A stretch of 37,010 nt of DNA from Acidobacteriota bacterium (lineage in GTDB: Bacteria; Acidobacteriota; Thermoanaerobaculia; Gp7-AA8), in NCBI GenBank assembly GCA_019242175.1, contig JAFAVZ010000485.1:1-37010 (forward strand), given 5' to 3'. The notes below the pieces were generated by a model that was not told the DNA's origin, made no database searches, and saw only the letters and a program-made list of their open reading frames with translations. Numbering within the stretch: the first letter of the stretch is position 1; every line of letters starts with the position of its first letter. A program made the translations under genes and the position numbers. Below are positions 8,561-16,830 of this stretch, one piece after another.

Positions 8561-8952
8561 CTTCGGCGCTCGCGCAGCTCGCGCGTCACTCTGCGGTGGC
8601 AGGGGATGCAGAGCGTCCGGATGTTCTCCAGGTTCGAGTCGCCGCCTTCCACCACGGCGAGGATGTGATCCGCTTCCCACCAGGTCTTGCGCTTGCGCGT
8701 GATTGCGCCGGCGGCGAGCAGCGTGCGCAGCTCGCGCATGCGGTCGGCGAACGGAAGGCGCATCACGCGGCGGCGCGCTTTCACGGTGTCCGTCCCGCAG
8801 AGCGCGCACACGCCGTTGTCGCGGGCGAGCACGCACTCGCGGAGGTAGCTCGTGCTGGAGCGGAGGCGCCACTCGTGGACGCACGCATCGGAGCAGAACG
8901 TCCGGCGACGGCCGCTCACCTCCGTCTTGCACCAGCGGCAAAGGGCGCGCAT
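8557..8952 (-). CDS. HNH endonuclease family protein
   Basis: MRALCRWCKTEVSGRRRTFCSDACVHEWRLRSS...CALCGTD...WWEADHILAVVEGGDSNLENIRTLCIPCHRRVTRELR; DHI...N..LC..CH HNH signature. Confidence 0.9.
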   Translation of the reverse strand: MRALCRWCKTEVSGRRRTFCSDACVHEWRLRSSTSYLRECVLARDNGVCALCGTDTVKARRRVMRLPFADRMRELRTLLAAGAITRKRKTWWEADHILAVVEGGDSNLENIRTLCIPCHRRVTRELRERRS

Positions 8953-8993
8953 GAGGGGAAAAGGGCCGGCGGGTTGCGCCGGCCCCGGAGAGT

Positions 8994-9542
8994 TTAGAAC
9001 GCGAGCGCCGGCTCGAGCGCGGGAAGCTCGAGCGAGACGGCAGCGGCGTTGACCGTGGCCGCGATGCGCACGGCATCGTGAACCTGATCTTCGCTGAGGC
9101 CGCCGGCGAGGACGACCTGCTCGTGAGAACGAACGCAGGTCTCGCAGCCGTTCACCGCGCTCACCGCGAGGCAGAACAGCTCGAAGTCGACCTTCGACGC
9201 CGCCGGCTTCGCGATGCGCTGCATGCGCAGGCGGGCCGGCTTCTCGTTGTAGGACGGCTTCCCGATCTGGTGCCGGAAGCGGTAGTAGACGTTGTTCATC
9301 GCCATGAGCGCCGCCGCGGCCAGGGCGTCTTCGATCACCGCGTCGCTCACGTCCGCCATGCGGGCGTCGGCGATCAACGCGTCTCGAAGGGCCTTGTGCC
9401 GGGCAACGGTCGCCGTGGCGATCGCCGTTCCCCAGCGCTGCGCCGGAGTCAGCGACTCCGTCTGCAGCACCGACTGCAGGTTCAGCTTGATGTCGCGCGC
9501 GCTGTCAGGCATCGAGGCGCGCAGGATTTCGACCGAGCTCAT
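8994..9542 (-). CDS. ahpD: Alkyl hydroperoxide reductase AhpD / carboxymuconolactone decarboxylase family
   Basis: MSSVEILRASMPDSARDIKLNLQSVL...; CETCVRSHE catalytic CxxC-SH motif; start overlaps the ahpC stop (TAATG). Confidence 0.92.
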   Translation of the reverse strand: MSSVEILRASMPDSARDIKLNLQSVLQTESLTPAQRWGTAIATATVARHKALRDALIADARMADVSDAVIEDALAAAALMAMNNVYYRFRHQIGKPSYNEKPARLRMQRIAKPAASKVDFELFCLAVSAVNGCETCVRSHEQVVLAGGLSEDQVHDAVRIAATVNAAAVSLELPALEPALAF

Positions 9543-10078
9543 TACGCCACCTTGATCGTGTCCTGCCCCTTCTGCCAGTTGCAGGGGCAGAGCTCGTCCG
9601 TCTGGAGAGCGTCGAGCGAGCGGAGCACTTCGTTCACATTGCGGCCGACCGAGAGGTCATTGACGCTGACGTAGCGAATGACGCCGTCCGGATCGACGAT
9701 GTAGGTCGCGCGGAGCGCCACGCCGTCCTTCGGGTGCAGAATGCCGAGGTCCTGGGCGAACGAGGGCGAGATGTGCACGAGCGGCGTCGGCAGGTCGGCC
9801 AGATCCGCATGCGCATTGCGCCAGGCGAGGTGCGAAAACTCGTTGTCCGTCGAGCCGCCGATCACGACTGCGTCGCGATCTTCGAAATCCGCCGTTCTCT
9901 TACCGAACTCGACCATTTCGGTCGGGCAGACGAACGTGAAGTCTTTCGGATACGAATAGAAGACGATCCACTTGCCGGCGTACGTATCGTTCGTGACTTC
10001 CTGGAATTCCTTCCCCTTCTCGCGGCTGACGTTCGCGTTCAGGCGGAACTGGGGAAACGTATCTCCAACTGTGAGCAT
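9542..10078 (-). CDS. ahpC: Peroxiredoxin AhpC
   Basis: MLTVGDTFPQFRLNANVS...FYSYPKDFTFVCPTEMVEFG...DELCPCNWQKGQDTIKVA; peroxidatic FVCPTE and resolving CPCNW motifs. Confidence 0.95.
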   Translation of the reverse strand: MLTVGDTFPQFRLNANVSREKGKEFQEVTNDTYAGKWIVFYSYPKDFTFVCPTEMVEFGKRTADFEDRDAVVIGGSTDNEFSHLAWRNAHADLADLPTPLVHISPSFAQDLGILHPKDGVALRATYIVDPDGVIRYVSVNDLSVGRNVNEVLRSLDALQTDELCPCNWQKGQDTIKVA

Positions 10079-10119
10079 TTGAAAAACGACTCCTTCAATG
10101 ATGGTGTGGGATTTTTGCG

Positions 10120-10533
10120 TCAGTCGCGGATTGCGGAGGGCTTCCGGACGCCGCGCATGACGACCTGGTAGTCCTGAATGTCGTAATCGCGCAAATGGTC
10201 GAGGCTGCCGACCTGCACGAGCTCCCACGGCACGTCGTGAATCTGCCCGGTCTCTTCGTCGATGAAGTGATGGTGCGTCTCCATCTTCGGGTCGAACACC
10301 ACGCTGTCCTCGCGGAGGCGCAGCGCGCGCAGAAGTCCCTTTTCCACGAAGAGGTTGAGGGTGTTGTAGACGGTGGCGCGGGAGATGTACGGGAAGCTGC
10401 GTTTCACTTCCCGGAACACGCGATCGGCCGACGGATGCTCCTCGGTGCAGAAGACGTACTGCGCCACGGCGACCCTTTGGGCCGAGGGCTGGATGCCTTT
10501 GTCGCGGAGGATGCTGTCGAAGTCGCGTTCCAT
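10120..10533 (-). CDS. perR: Fur/PerR family transcriptional regulator
   Basis: MERDFDSILRDKGIQPSAQRVAVAQYVFCTEEHPSADRVFREVKRSFPYISRATVYNTLNLFVEKGLL...HHHFIDEETGQIHDV; Fur-fold winged helix; upstream of ahpC-ahpD on the same strand. Confidence 0.85.
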   Translation of the reverse strand: MERDFDSILRDKGIQPSAQRVAVAQYVFCTEEHPSADRVFREVKRSFPYISRATVYNTLNLFVEKGLLRALRLREDSVVFDPKMETHHHFIDEETGQIHDVPWELVQVGSLDHLRDYDIQDYQVVMRGVRKPSAIRD

Positions 10534-10537
10534 GGGT

Positions 10538-10552
10538 TTAGACGATTTCTAA
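10538..10552 (-). promoter_or_regulatory. Candidate PerR box (7-1-7 inverted repeat)
   Basis: TTAGACG-A-TTTCTAA; 5 of 7 positions symmetric, resembling TTATAAT-N-ATTATAA; 5 bp upstream of the perR start codon. Confidence 0.4.
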
Positions 10553-10914
10553 CTTGCGACGCGCTCAAATACGCGGGACGGGTCAGATATTTCACCGCCT
10601 TCAAATTGCTTTTTTCGATGGGTAAGGAGATGTATAAGGATGCCGTGAGCGAGAAAGAGCACAGTTTCGGAACCCGGCGCCCCCTTTTCCCCACAAAAGT
10701 TCCCTTTCGTTGTCGATTTCTGGTGAAGCGTCCGTCTATCCCAGCGAAGGGGAGGTGTGTTTCGTGTGACAAATCCAGGTTTCGTATGGGTGAACTCCTC
10801 CTCTCCTGCTAGACTGCGCGACATCTCTCGACAATTCAGCAACTGGGTCCAGAAGACGTCTTCTTAGAAAAGTCACGTTTGGTTTCCCATCGTGTTCCCG
10901 TTCAGGCGAAGGCT

Positions 10915-11787
10915 ATGGACGCTGAAGAACTATTTCTCCAGAACATGGATGCGATCGAGCGCATCACGACCTATGTATCCCGCATGGGTCACCTCGAACC
11001 GGCGGAAGCCGAAGACTTTGCGTCGTTCGTGAAGCTCGAGTTGATCGAGAACAACTACGAGGTCATCCGCAAGTTCGAGGGGCGGAGCAGCTTCACCACC
11101 TACCTCAATACCGTCATCAACCACTTCTTCTATCAATACCGGGTGAAGATGTGGGGCAAGTGGCGCCCTTCGGCCGAGGCGAAACGGCTGGGGGAGAAGG
11201 CGATCACGCTGGAGCGCCTCCTCACCCGAGACGGCTACTCGCTCGACGAGGCCGTGCAGGTGCTCACCACCGGCTCGCCGGCCGGCTTCACAGAGCTGGA
11301 GATCGAAGGGCTGTATCGCCGCCTGCCGATCCGCATGCCTCGGCCGGTGCTCGTCTCCCAGGCGTCGCCGCCCGACACGGGCACGACGGAGAATGACGCC
11401 GATGAACGGCTGATGAGCCGCGACCGGCAGGAGACGGGGCGGGCGGCGGCGCGGGTGATCGACGCCGCCATGGGCGCCTTCTCTCTCGAAGACCAGCTCA
11501 TCCTGCAGCTGCGCTTCTGGCACTCCTGGAAGGTGCCGCACATCGCCGATCATCTGAACATCCCGGCGAAGAAGGCCTACAAACGGATCGACAAGCTCCT
11601 GGCCTCGCTGCGCTCCAAGCTCGAGCGCGCGGGGGTGAACGGGAACGACATCGGGGAAGTCCTGGCCCACGGAGACGGCGAGATTCATGTGGCACGTCTT
11701 CATCAGCAGGGGGGAGAATCGCCTACAGGTCCCTCTAACCGTATTGACGGGGGACGCTCGGGCGGCGCGAGCCGGCTGTCGGGTTAG
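10915..11787 (+). CDS. RNA polymerase sigma-70 family factor
   Basis: Region 2-like MDAIERITTYVSRMGHLEPAEAEDFASFVKLELIENNYEVIRKFEGRSSFTTYLNTVINHFFYQYRVKMWGKWRPSAEA and region 4-like AFSLEDQLILQLRFWHSWKVPHIADHLNIPAKKAYKRIDKLLASLRSKLE. Confidence 0.88.
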   Translation: MDAEELFLQNMDAIERITTYVSRMGHLEPAEAEDFASFVKLELIENNYEVIRKFEGRSSFTTYLNTVINHFFYQYRVKMWGKWRPSAEAKRLGEKAITLERLLTRDGYSLDEAVQVLTTGSPAGFTELEIEGLYRRLPIRMPRPVLVSQASPPDTGTTENDADERLMSRDRQETGRAAARVIDAAMGAFSLEDQLILQLRFWHSWKVPHIADHLNIPAKKAYKRIDKLLASLRSKLERAGVNGNDIGEVLAHGDGEIHVARLHQQGGESPTGPSNRIDGGRSGGASRLSG

Positions 11788-11794
11788 GAGACCG

Positions 11795-14700
11795 ATGGAG
11801 CACTCGGGATTTCCGTCTCACGAAACGCTAGCAGCGTTCATCGACGGGCGTCTGGACTCGCAGACGCGCAAACGGGTCATGGAGCACATGGCGACTTGCG
11901 CCGAATGCCGATCCACGTTCGTCGGCGCCGTCGAGCTGAGAGGGCTCGACACGGCCGCCTTTCCTCGGCGTTACCGTCTTCGATGGGCGTCGGCGGCAGC
12001 GGCAGCACTTCTCATCGGCGCGGTCCTCGCCGGAGGATTCCTGGTCCGCACTCGCAACCGGGAGCCCCTCCCGCCGGGTGTCGACGCACTGATCGCCGCG
12101 GCCGGCGACTTTCCGAACCGCCCGGCGGACGGCCGCATCACCGGCTTTCCCTACCGCCCGAAGCCGCGCGTCCTGCGCAGCGCACCCGCGACCGAGGATT
12201 CGTCGAAGTGGAAGACGATCAGCGCGGGGAACAAGATCTTCGAACGCGCCGATCGGAACCCCTCGGCTGAAAACCTCCACGCCTACGGCATCTCCTTCTA
12301 CGCCGTCGGCAGCGCGGAGATGGCCGTGGCGCAGCTCGAGGCCGCGGTGCGGAAGGAGACGGGCCACGAAGACGTGAAGCAGGCGATCGGCGCCTCGCAC
12401 GACGCGCAGCTCCTCTCCGACCTCAGCGCGGCTTACCTCGCCGTCGCCGGACAGAAGGAACAGAACCATCAATGGATGCTCTCCGCGACGAGCGCCGCCG
12501 ACAGGGCGTGGGAGCTCGCCCCCGATTCGCCCGAGGTGCTGTGGAATCGGGCGGCGAGCTACGAGGCCTGGCCGTTGCGGCAGAAGGCGCGCGACGCCTG
12601 GAACGACTATCTCCGCGTCGACTCCACCAGCCGTTGGGCGGCGGAGGCGAGGACGCGTCGCGACGAGCTCGAGCGGCCGCCGCAGTCGGAGTTGTGGGAG
12701 CGCGAGCGCCAGACGCTGGACGAGAAGAGGGCGGATGCGCCGGCGCAGGCGAAGCGGCTGGCGGTGATCTATCCGCAGGAGGCGCGCGAGTACGCGCAGG
12801 GAACGCTGCTGCCGTGCTGGGGGGAGGAAGCGTTGGCCGGCGACGAAGACGCGGCGGCCCGAACGCTGGCCATGGTCCGCGCCATCGGCGAGGCGTCGGC
12901 GGCGAAGGGCGACACGCTGCTCGTCCGCACCGTCGCGCACATCGAGTCCAAACGTGCTCGCCGCGCGCTCGCCGAGGGCTTCGTCGCGTGGCATGAAGGG
13001 CAGAAGGCGTACGACGACTCGAAGATGGCCGAGGCGGAGAGCCATCTGCAGATTGCCGTCGCGAACCTGACCGCGGCCGGCTCGCCGTTCGCGGGCGCGG
13101 TGCGTCGCGACTACGCCAGCGCCGCGTTCAATCAGAACGACTACGAGACCGTGCTCGTCCGCCTCGCAGCGATCCCGCAGGACGATCTCGAGGCGTCGCC
13201 GTGGCTGCGCGGCCGGGTGCTCTGGCTGAGCGCGCTCGCGGAGACGGTGCTCGGTCGACAGAAGCTCGCGCTCGATCACTATCAGCAAGCGTTCGACGAT
13301 TTCCGCCAGCTCGGCGAAGTGGACAACCAGCTCGCCGTGCAGAACCTGATGGCGATCAACGACGACTACACCGCGGACACCACGCGGGCCTGGCAGCGGC
13401 GCTTCGACTCGTTCCGCAAGCTCCATCAGCTCGGGAGCTCGCGGCGCGCGCAATACGTCTTCACCGATGCCTCCCGCGCCGCGGCCCGCGAAGGGCAGGT
13501 CGGCGCCGCGCGCGTGTTCGCGGACGAGATGGTCCGCGTCGCGCGCATCAGCAAGTTGCCGGCGGCGATCAGCGACGCGTATCTCAATCGCGGCGTCGCG
13601 CAGTTCCTCTCCGGACGCATCGACGCGGCGCAGCGCGATCTGGAGCATGCCGAGCATTGGGCCGCGCGCATTCCGGACGAGGACATGCGCGCGCGCACGA
13701 TCGCGAACACGGAGCTCACCGCCTACAACTGGCGCAATGGGGAGTCGCCGGACGTCGCCATCGGCCGCCTCTCGAACGCCATCGAGTTCTTCGAGGAGAC
13801 GGAGAAGCGTTTCTATCTGCCGCGCCTCCATTTCCTGCGCGCCCGCGTCGCCTGCGGCGCCGGCCGCGCGCAAGCCTGCGAGGCGGACCTCAAGGCCGGG
13901 CTCTCCGAGGCTTCACAGGAGCTGAAGGGTCTGCGGGATCCGATTCTGTTCGGGACGTATCTGCAGACGGTGCGCGAGGCGACGGACGGTCTCGCATCGA
14001 TCCTCGTCCGCCGCGGCGACGCGCGCGCGTCCTTGCCGTACATCGATTGCAACCGTCTGCTCTTCGCGGCGTCGAATGCGAAGCCGGTCGCCTGCGCCAG
14101 CACCGACCAGGCCCTCACCGCATCAGTACAGAAGCGTCTCCCCGCGCACTCGGCGTTGCTCGAACTGGCGGTGATCGACGATCAGCTTTTGGCGTGGCTC
14201 ATCACCGCGGATGACGTCCGTTTCGAGCAGCGGAAGATGGGCCTGTTCCGCGGCGAACGGATGCTCGAGCCGTTTGCCGATGCGCTGCCGAATCTACAGT
14301 CGCTGGTGATCGTGAACGACCCGGCGTTCGCGGACGTCCCGCTTCCGTCGCTGCGCAATCCGGCGACGGGACGCTATCTCATCGAAGACCTCGACCTCAC
14401 TACGATTCCGAGCGCCGCCACGTTCGCCGCCTCCGTCGCGCCGGGCGTCGCGAACGGCACGGCGCTCGTCGTCTGCAACGCGGCCTACGATCAGGCCGGA
14501 CTCAAACCGCTGCGGTTCGCCGACGACGAGGCGCTCGCGACCGCGGCAGCGTATCGGCGTCACGAGATCCTGCGCGGCAAGGATGCGACGCGGCAACGGT
14601 TCCTCGAAGACGCCGGCGATGCGAGCGTGGTGCACTACGTCGGCCACTCGGTCTCGCAGGCCGACTCGCCGTTGCTCGCTGCGCTCGCGCTCGCGCCGGC

Positions 14701-15052
14701 GAGCGCGCAGGACTCCGGCCTGCTCACCGCGCGCGACATCGCCCGTGCGAAGTTCCCGCACACCTCCCTCGTCGTCCTCTCCGCGTGCAGCACCGCCGCC
14801 GCGGATCGACGGGAGGAGGCGGGCGTGACGAATCTGGCTCGCGCATTTCTCGCCGCCGGAGTTCCCGGAGTCATCGCCAGCACCACGCCGGTCGATGACG
14901 CCACGGCGCCCGAGATGTTTCGCCGTCTGCACGGCCTGCTCGCGCAGGGCGTCGCCCCTCCCAGGGCATTGCGGACGGTTCAGATCGAGATGATTCGCCG
15001 AGGCGCCCCACCGAATGCGTGGGCCGGTTTCCAATACCTCGGCAGTATCTAG
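11795..15052 (+). CDS. zf-HC2 anti-sigma-like domain + TM helix + TPR-like region + C-terminal CHAT (caspase-like) domain protein
   Basis: MEHSGFPSHETLAAFIDGRLDSQTRKRVMEHMATCAECRSTF (H-x3-C-x2-C); TM WASAAAAALLIGAVLAGGFLV; long helical repeat region; CHAT His VVHYVGHS and Cys VVLSACSTA. ATG 7 bp after the sigma stop codon. Confidence 0.9.
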   Translation: MEHSGFPSHETLAAFIDGRLDSQTRKRVMEHMATCAECRSTFVGAVELRGLDTAAFPRRYRLRWASAAAAALLIGAVLAGGFLVRTRNREPLPPGVDALIAAAGDFPNRPADGRITGFPYRPKPRVLRSAPATEDSSKWKTISAGNKIFERADRNPSAENLHAYGISFYAVGSAEMAVAQLEAAVRKETGHEDVKQAIGASHDAQLLSDLSAAYLAVAGQKEQNHQWMLSATSAADRAWELAPDSPEVLWNRAASYEAWPLRQKARDAWNDYLRVDSTSRWAAEARTRRDELERPPQSELWERERQTLDEKRADAPAQAKRLAVIYPQEAREYAQGTLLPCWGEEALAGDEDAAARTLAMVRAIGEASAAKGDTLLVRTVAHIESKRARRALAEGFVAWHEGQKAYDDSKMAEAESHLQIAVANLTAAGSPFAGAVRRDYASAAFNQNDYETVLVRLAAIPQDDLEASPWLRGRVLWLSALAETVLGRQKLALDHYQQAFDDFRQLGEVDNQLAVQNLMAINDDYTADTTRAWQRRFDSFRKLHQLGSSRRAQYVFTDASRAAAREGQVGAARVFADEMVRVARISKLPAAISDAYLNRGVAQFLSGRIDAAQRDLEHAEHWAARIPDEDMRARTIANTELTAYNWRNGESPDVAIGRLSNAIEFFEETEKRFYLPRLHFLRARVACGAGRAQACEADLKAGLSEASQELKGLRDPILFGTYLQTVREATDGLASILVRRGDARASLPYIDCNRLLFAASNAKPVACASTDQALTASVQKRLPAHSALLELAVIDDQLLAWLITADDVRFEQRKMGLFRGERMLEPFADALPNLQSLVIVNDPAFADVPLPSLRNPATGRYLIEDLDLTTIPSAATFAASVAPGVANGTALVVCNAAYDQAGLKPLRFADDEALATAAAYRRHEILRGKDATRQRFLEDAGDASVVHYVGHSVSQADSPLLAALALAPASAQDSGLLTARDIARAKFPHTSLVVLSACSTAAADRREEAGVTNLARAFLAAGVPGVIASTTPVDDATAPEMFRRLHGLLAQGVAPPRALRTVQIEMIRRGAPPNAWAGFQYLGSI

Positions 15053-15064
15053 GAGGCACAAACA

Positions 15065-16684
15065 ATGTCATCGCTTCCCACGTTGACGTTCAGCGGCATC
15101 GATCTCCTCACCATCGACAACAGTGCTCGCGCAGTGGTCGCTCTCCTCCCCGACGGCACCCGGCAACGCATCGCCCGCAACGTGGACGATGACGGCCGGC
15201 CGGTGATCATCCCTCCGCACCTCGCGTACGTGCGCTACGAGCTGGACGATCTCGATCCGGCGCGCGCGTCGGAGCAGCGGCAGCCGGATCTCGTGTTCCA
15301 GGCGCAGGGGAAGACCTTCGGCGTCTGCTTCCTCCGCCACGAGCGGGTGGAGGTGGAGGGGCCGTTCGAGTCGGACGACGTGACGTTCGAGAGCTCGCTC
15401 GTCGGGCCGTCGCCGCAGCCGACGTCGGCCGACCGGCTGACGTTCAACGAGTACGTGGTCGACTTCCTGGCCGCCTGCCCGGATCTCGATCCGGTCGACC
15501 GCCGGCTCGCCGATCCGACGACCGAGGAGTCGCAGCGGCTCAGCGGGTGGGTGCGCATGACGCGCGGCCATTTCGCGGCGAGCTACGTCGATCCGACCCA
15601 CATCTGGACGTTCGATCCGAACGCGCAACGCCAGCCGTTTTTCCAGCTCGCGCAGGAGGTGCCGGTGGCGTTCCGGATGCGCGAGAACAAGTTCTCGCTG
15701 CGCTTCTCGCCGCTGCTGCCGGCGGGCGATCCGGCGCCGAGCGCGTTGCATTTCGGGAAGATGGAAGGCGCGCGGCTGAACGTGCGCATCGGCAACGCGC
15801 CGCTCGACGCGATCCTCATGCAGGCCGAATGCATCGAGGAGAACGTCGACTATCACTTCGAGCTCTACTACGACCTCTATCCGCAGCGGCGGGACATGCC
15901 CCGGATTCCGCGCAAACGGATCGTGGGAAAGGAGCCGCACGCGTCGAATTGCCCGCTCGTGCGCGGTCAGTTCGGCGGCGGCGATCCTCCGGGATTGATC
16001 GCCGGCCAAACCGCGCGCGCCGCGCTCGGCAGCGGCTCGACGCCGATGATTGCCGCCACACCTTCTTTTGCCTCGCGCACGTTCGCCATCCACCTCGGCG
16101 TCGGCGGCGTCGACCCGCTCGCCGATCTCGCCGCGTGGCGCAACGTGACGGGGGGCTACGACCATCAGGTGATGCTGCCGAACCGCGCGGCGACGACCGG
16201 CGCGTTGCGCAAAGCGATCGATGATGCCGGCACGTGGCTGCGCGACGGCGGGCTTCTCTTCGTGACGTTCTCCGGTCACGCGGCCATCTATCCGCGGCTC
16301 TACGACCGGATGATCACCGCCGAGGAGCTGCGCGCGCTTTGGGCGAACTTCCAGGCCGGGGTGCGCATCGTGTTCCTCTCGGACAGCTGCCATTCCGGCG
16401 CCGCGCTGCCCCGCCGCGAAGTGCCCGCGGACGTGCTGCTGCTCGCCGCTTGCGACAGCAACGGCGTGGCTTACGAAGGCGCCGCCCGCGACGAGGCGTC
16501 GTTCTTCACGGCGATGATGAAACGCGCGATCGACGAACGCCGCGGCGCGACGCTACGGTCGCAGTTCGACCGCGCGTCTCTGCTCCTGCAGGAGACGATG
16601 CGCGGCCTGCCCGTGCGGCAGACGCCGAAGTGGAAAGTGGTGAGCGGGGACGAGATCGGCTTCGACCAACTGGTGATGTTCTAG
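15065..16684 (+). CDS. Caspase-like (peptidase C14/metacaspase) protein with uncharacterised N-terminal region
   Basis: C-terminal FAIHLGVGGVDPLADL...GGLLFVTFSGHAAIYPRLYDRMITAEEL...VRIVFLSDSCHSGAALP: His (SGHA) and Cys (DSCHSG) dyad. Starts 12 bp after the CHAT gene stop. Confidence 0.88.
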   Translation: MSSLPTLTFSGIDLLTIDNSARAVVALLPDGTRQRIARNVDDDGRPVIIPPHLAYVRYELDDLDPARASEQRQPDLVFQAQGKTFGVCFLRHERVEVEGPFESDDVTFESSLVGPSPQPTSADRLTFNEYVVDFLAACPDLDPVDRRLADPTTEESQRLSGWVRMTRGHFAASYVDPTHIWTFDPNAQRQPFFQLAQEVPVAFRMRENKFSLRFSPLLPAGDPAPSALHFGKMEGARLNVRIGNAPLDAILMQAECIEENVDYHFELYYDLYPQRRDMPRIPRKRIVGKEPHASNCPLVRGQFGGGDPPGLIAGQTARAALGSGSTPMIAATPSFASRTFAIHLGVGGVDPLADLAAWRNVTGGYDHQVMLPNRAATTGALRKAIDDAGTWLRDGGLLFVTFSGHAAIYPRLYDRMITAEELRALWANFQAGVRIVFLSDSCHSGAALPRREVPADVLLLAACDSNGVAYEGAARDEASFFTAMMKRAIDERRGATLRSQFDRASLLLQETMRGLPVRQTPKWKVVSGDEIGFDQLVMF

Positions 16685-16693
16685 GGAAAGAAA

Positions 16694-16759
16694 ACGTAGG
16701 GCCGGCTCTCCAGCCGGCCCAATGTCGATGCTGGGCCGGCTGGAGAGCCGGCCCTACGT
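16694..16759. repeat. Palindromic repeat, type A
   Basis: acgtagggccggctctccagccggccc-aatgtcgatgct-gggccggctggagagccggccctacgt; near-perfect inverted repeat. Confidence 0.95.
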
Positions 16760-16782
16760 TTCGATTCTTTTATCGCTGTTCC

Positions 16783-16812
16783 GGCCCGAACGGGTTCAAG
16801 CCCGCCTTACGT
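16783..16812. repeat. Degenerate half copy of a type B palindrome
   Basis: ggcccgaacgggttcaagcccgccttacg compared with ggcccggacgggctaaagcccgcccctacg. Confidence 0.55.
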
Positions 16813-16830
16813 TTCTTCTGGCAATGACGT

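Noticed and set aside
10600-10914. Specific sigma-70 promoter for the sigma/CHAT/caspase operon (TTGCTT...TATAAG at 10606-10638; TGCTAGACT near 10808)
   Set aside because: Spacing of the first is too long (21 nt) and the second lacks a -35; not strong enough to report as a feature.
11828-13873. 681-aa antisense ORF (and 15068..16393 -) opposite the CHAT and caspase genes
   Set aside because: Composition is Arg-rich shadow translation; sense-strand products have clear catalytic motifs and operon spacing.
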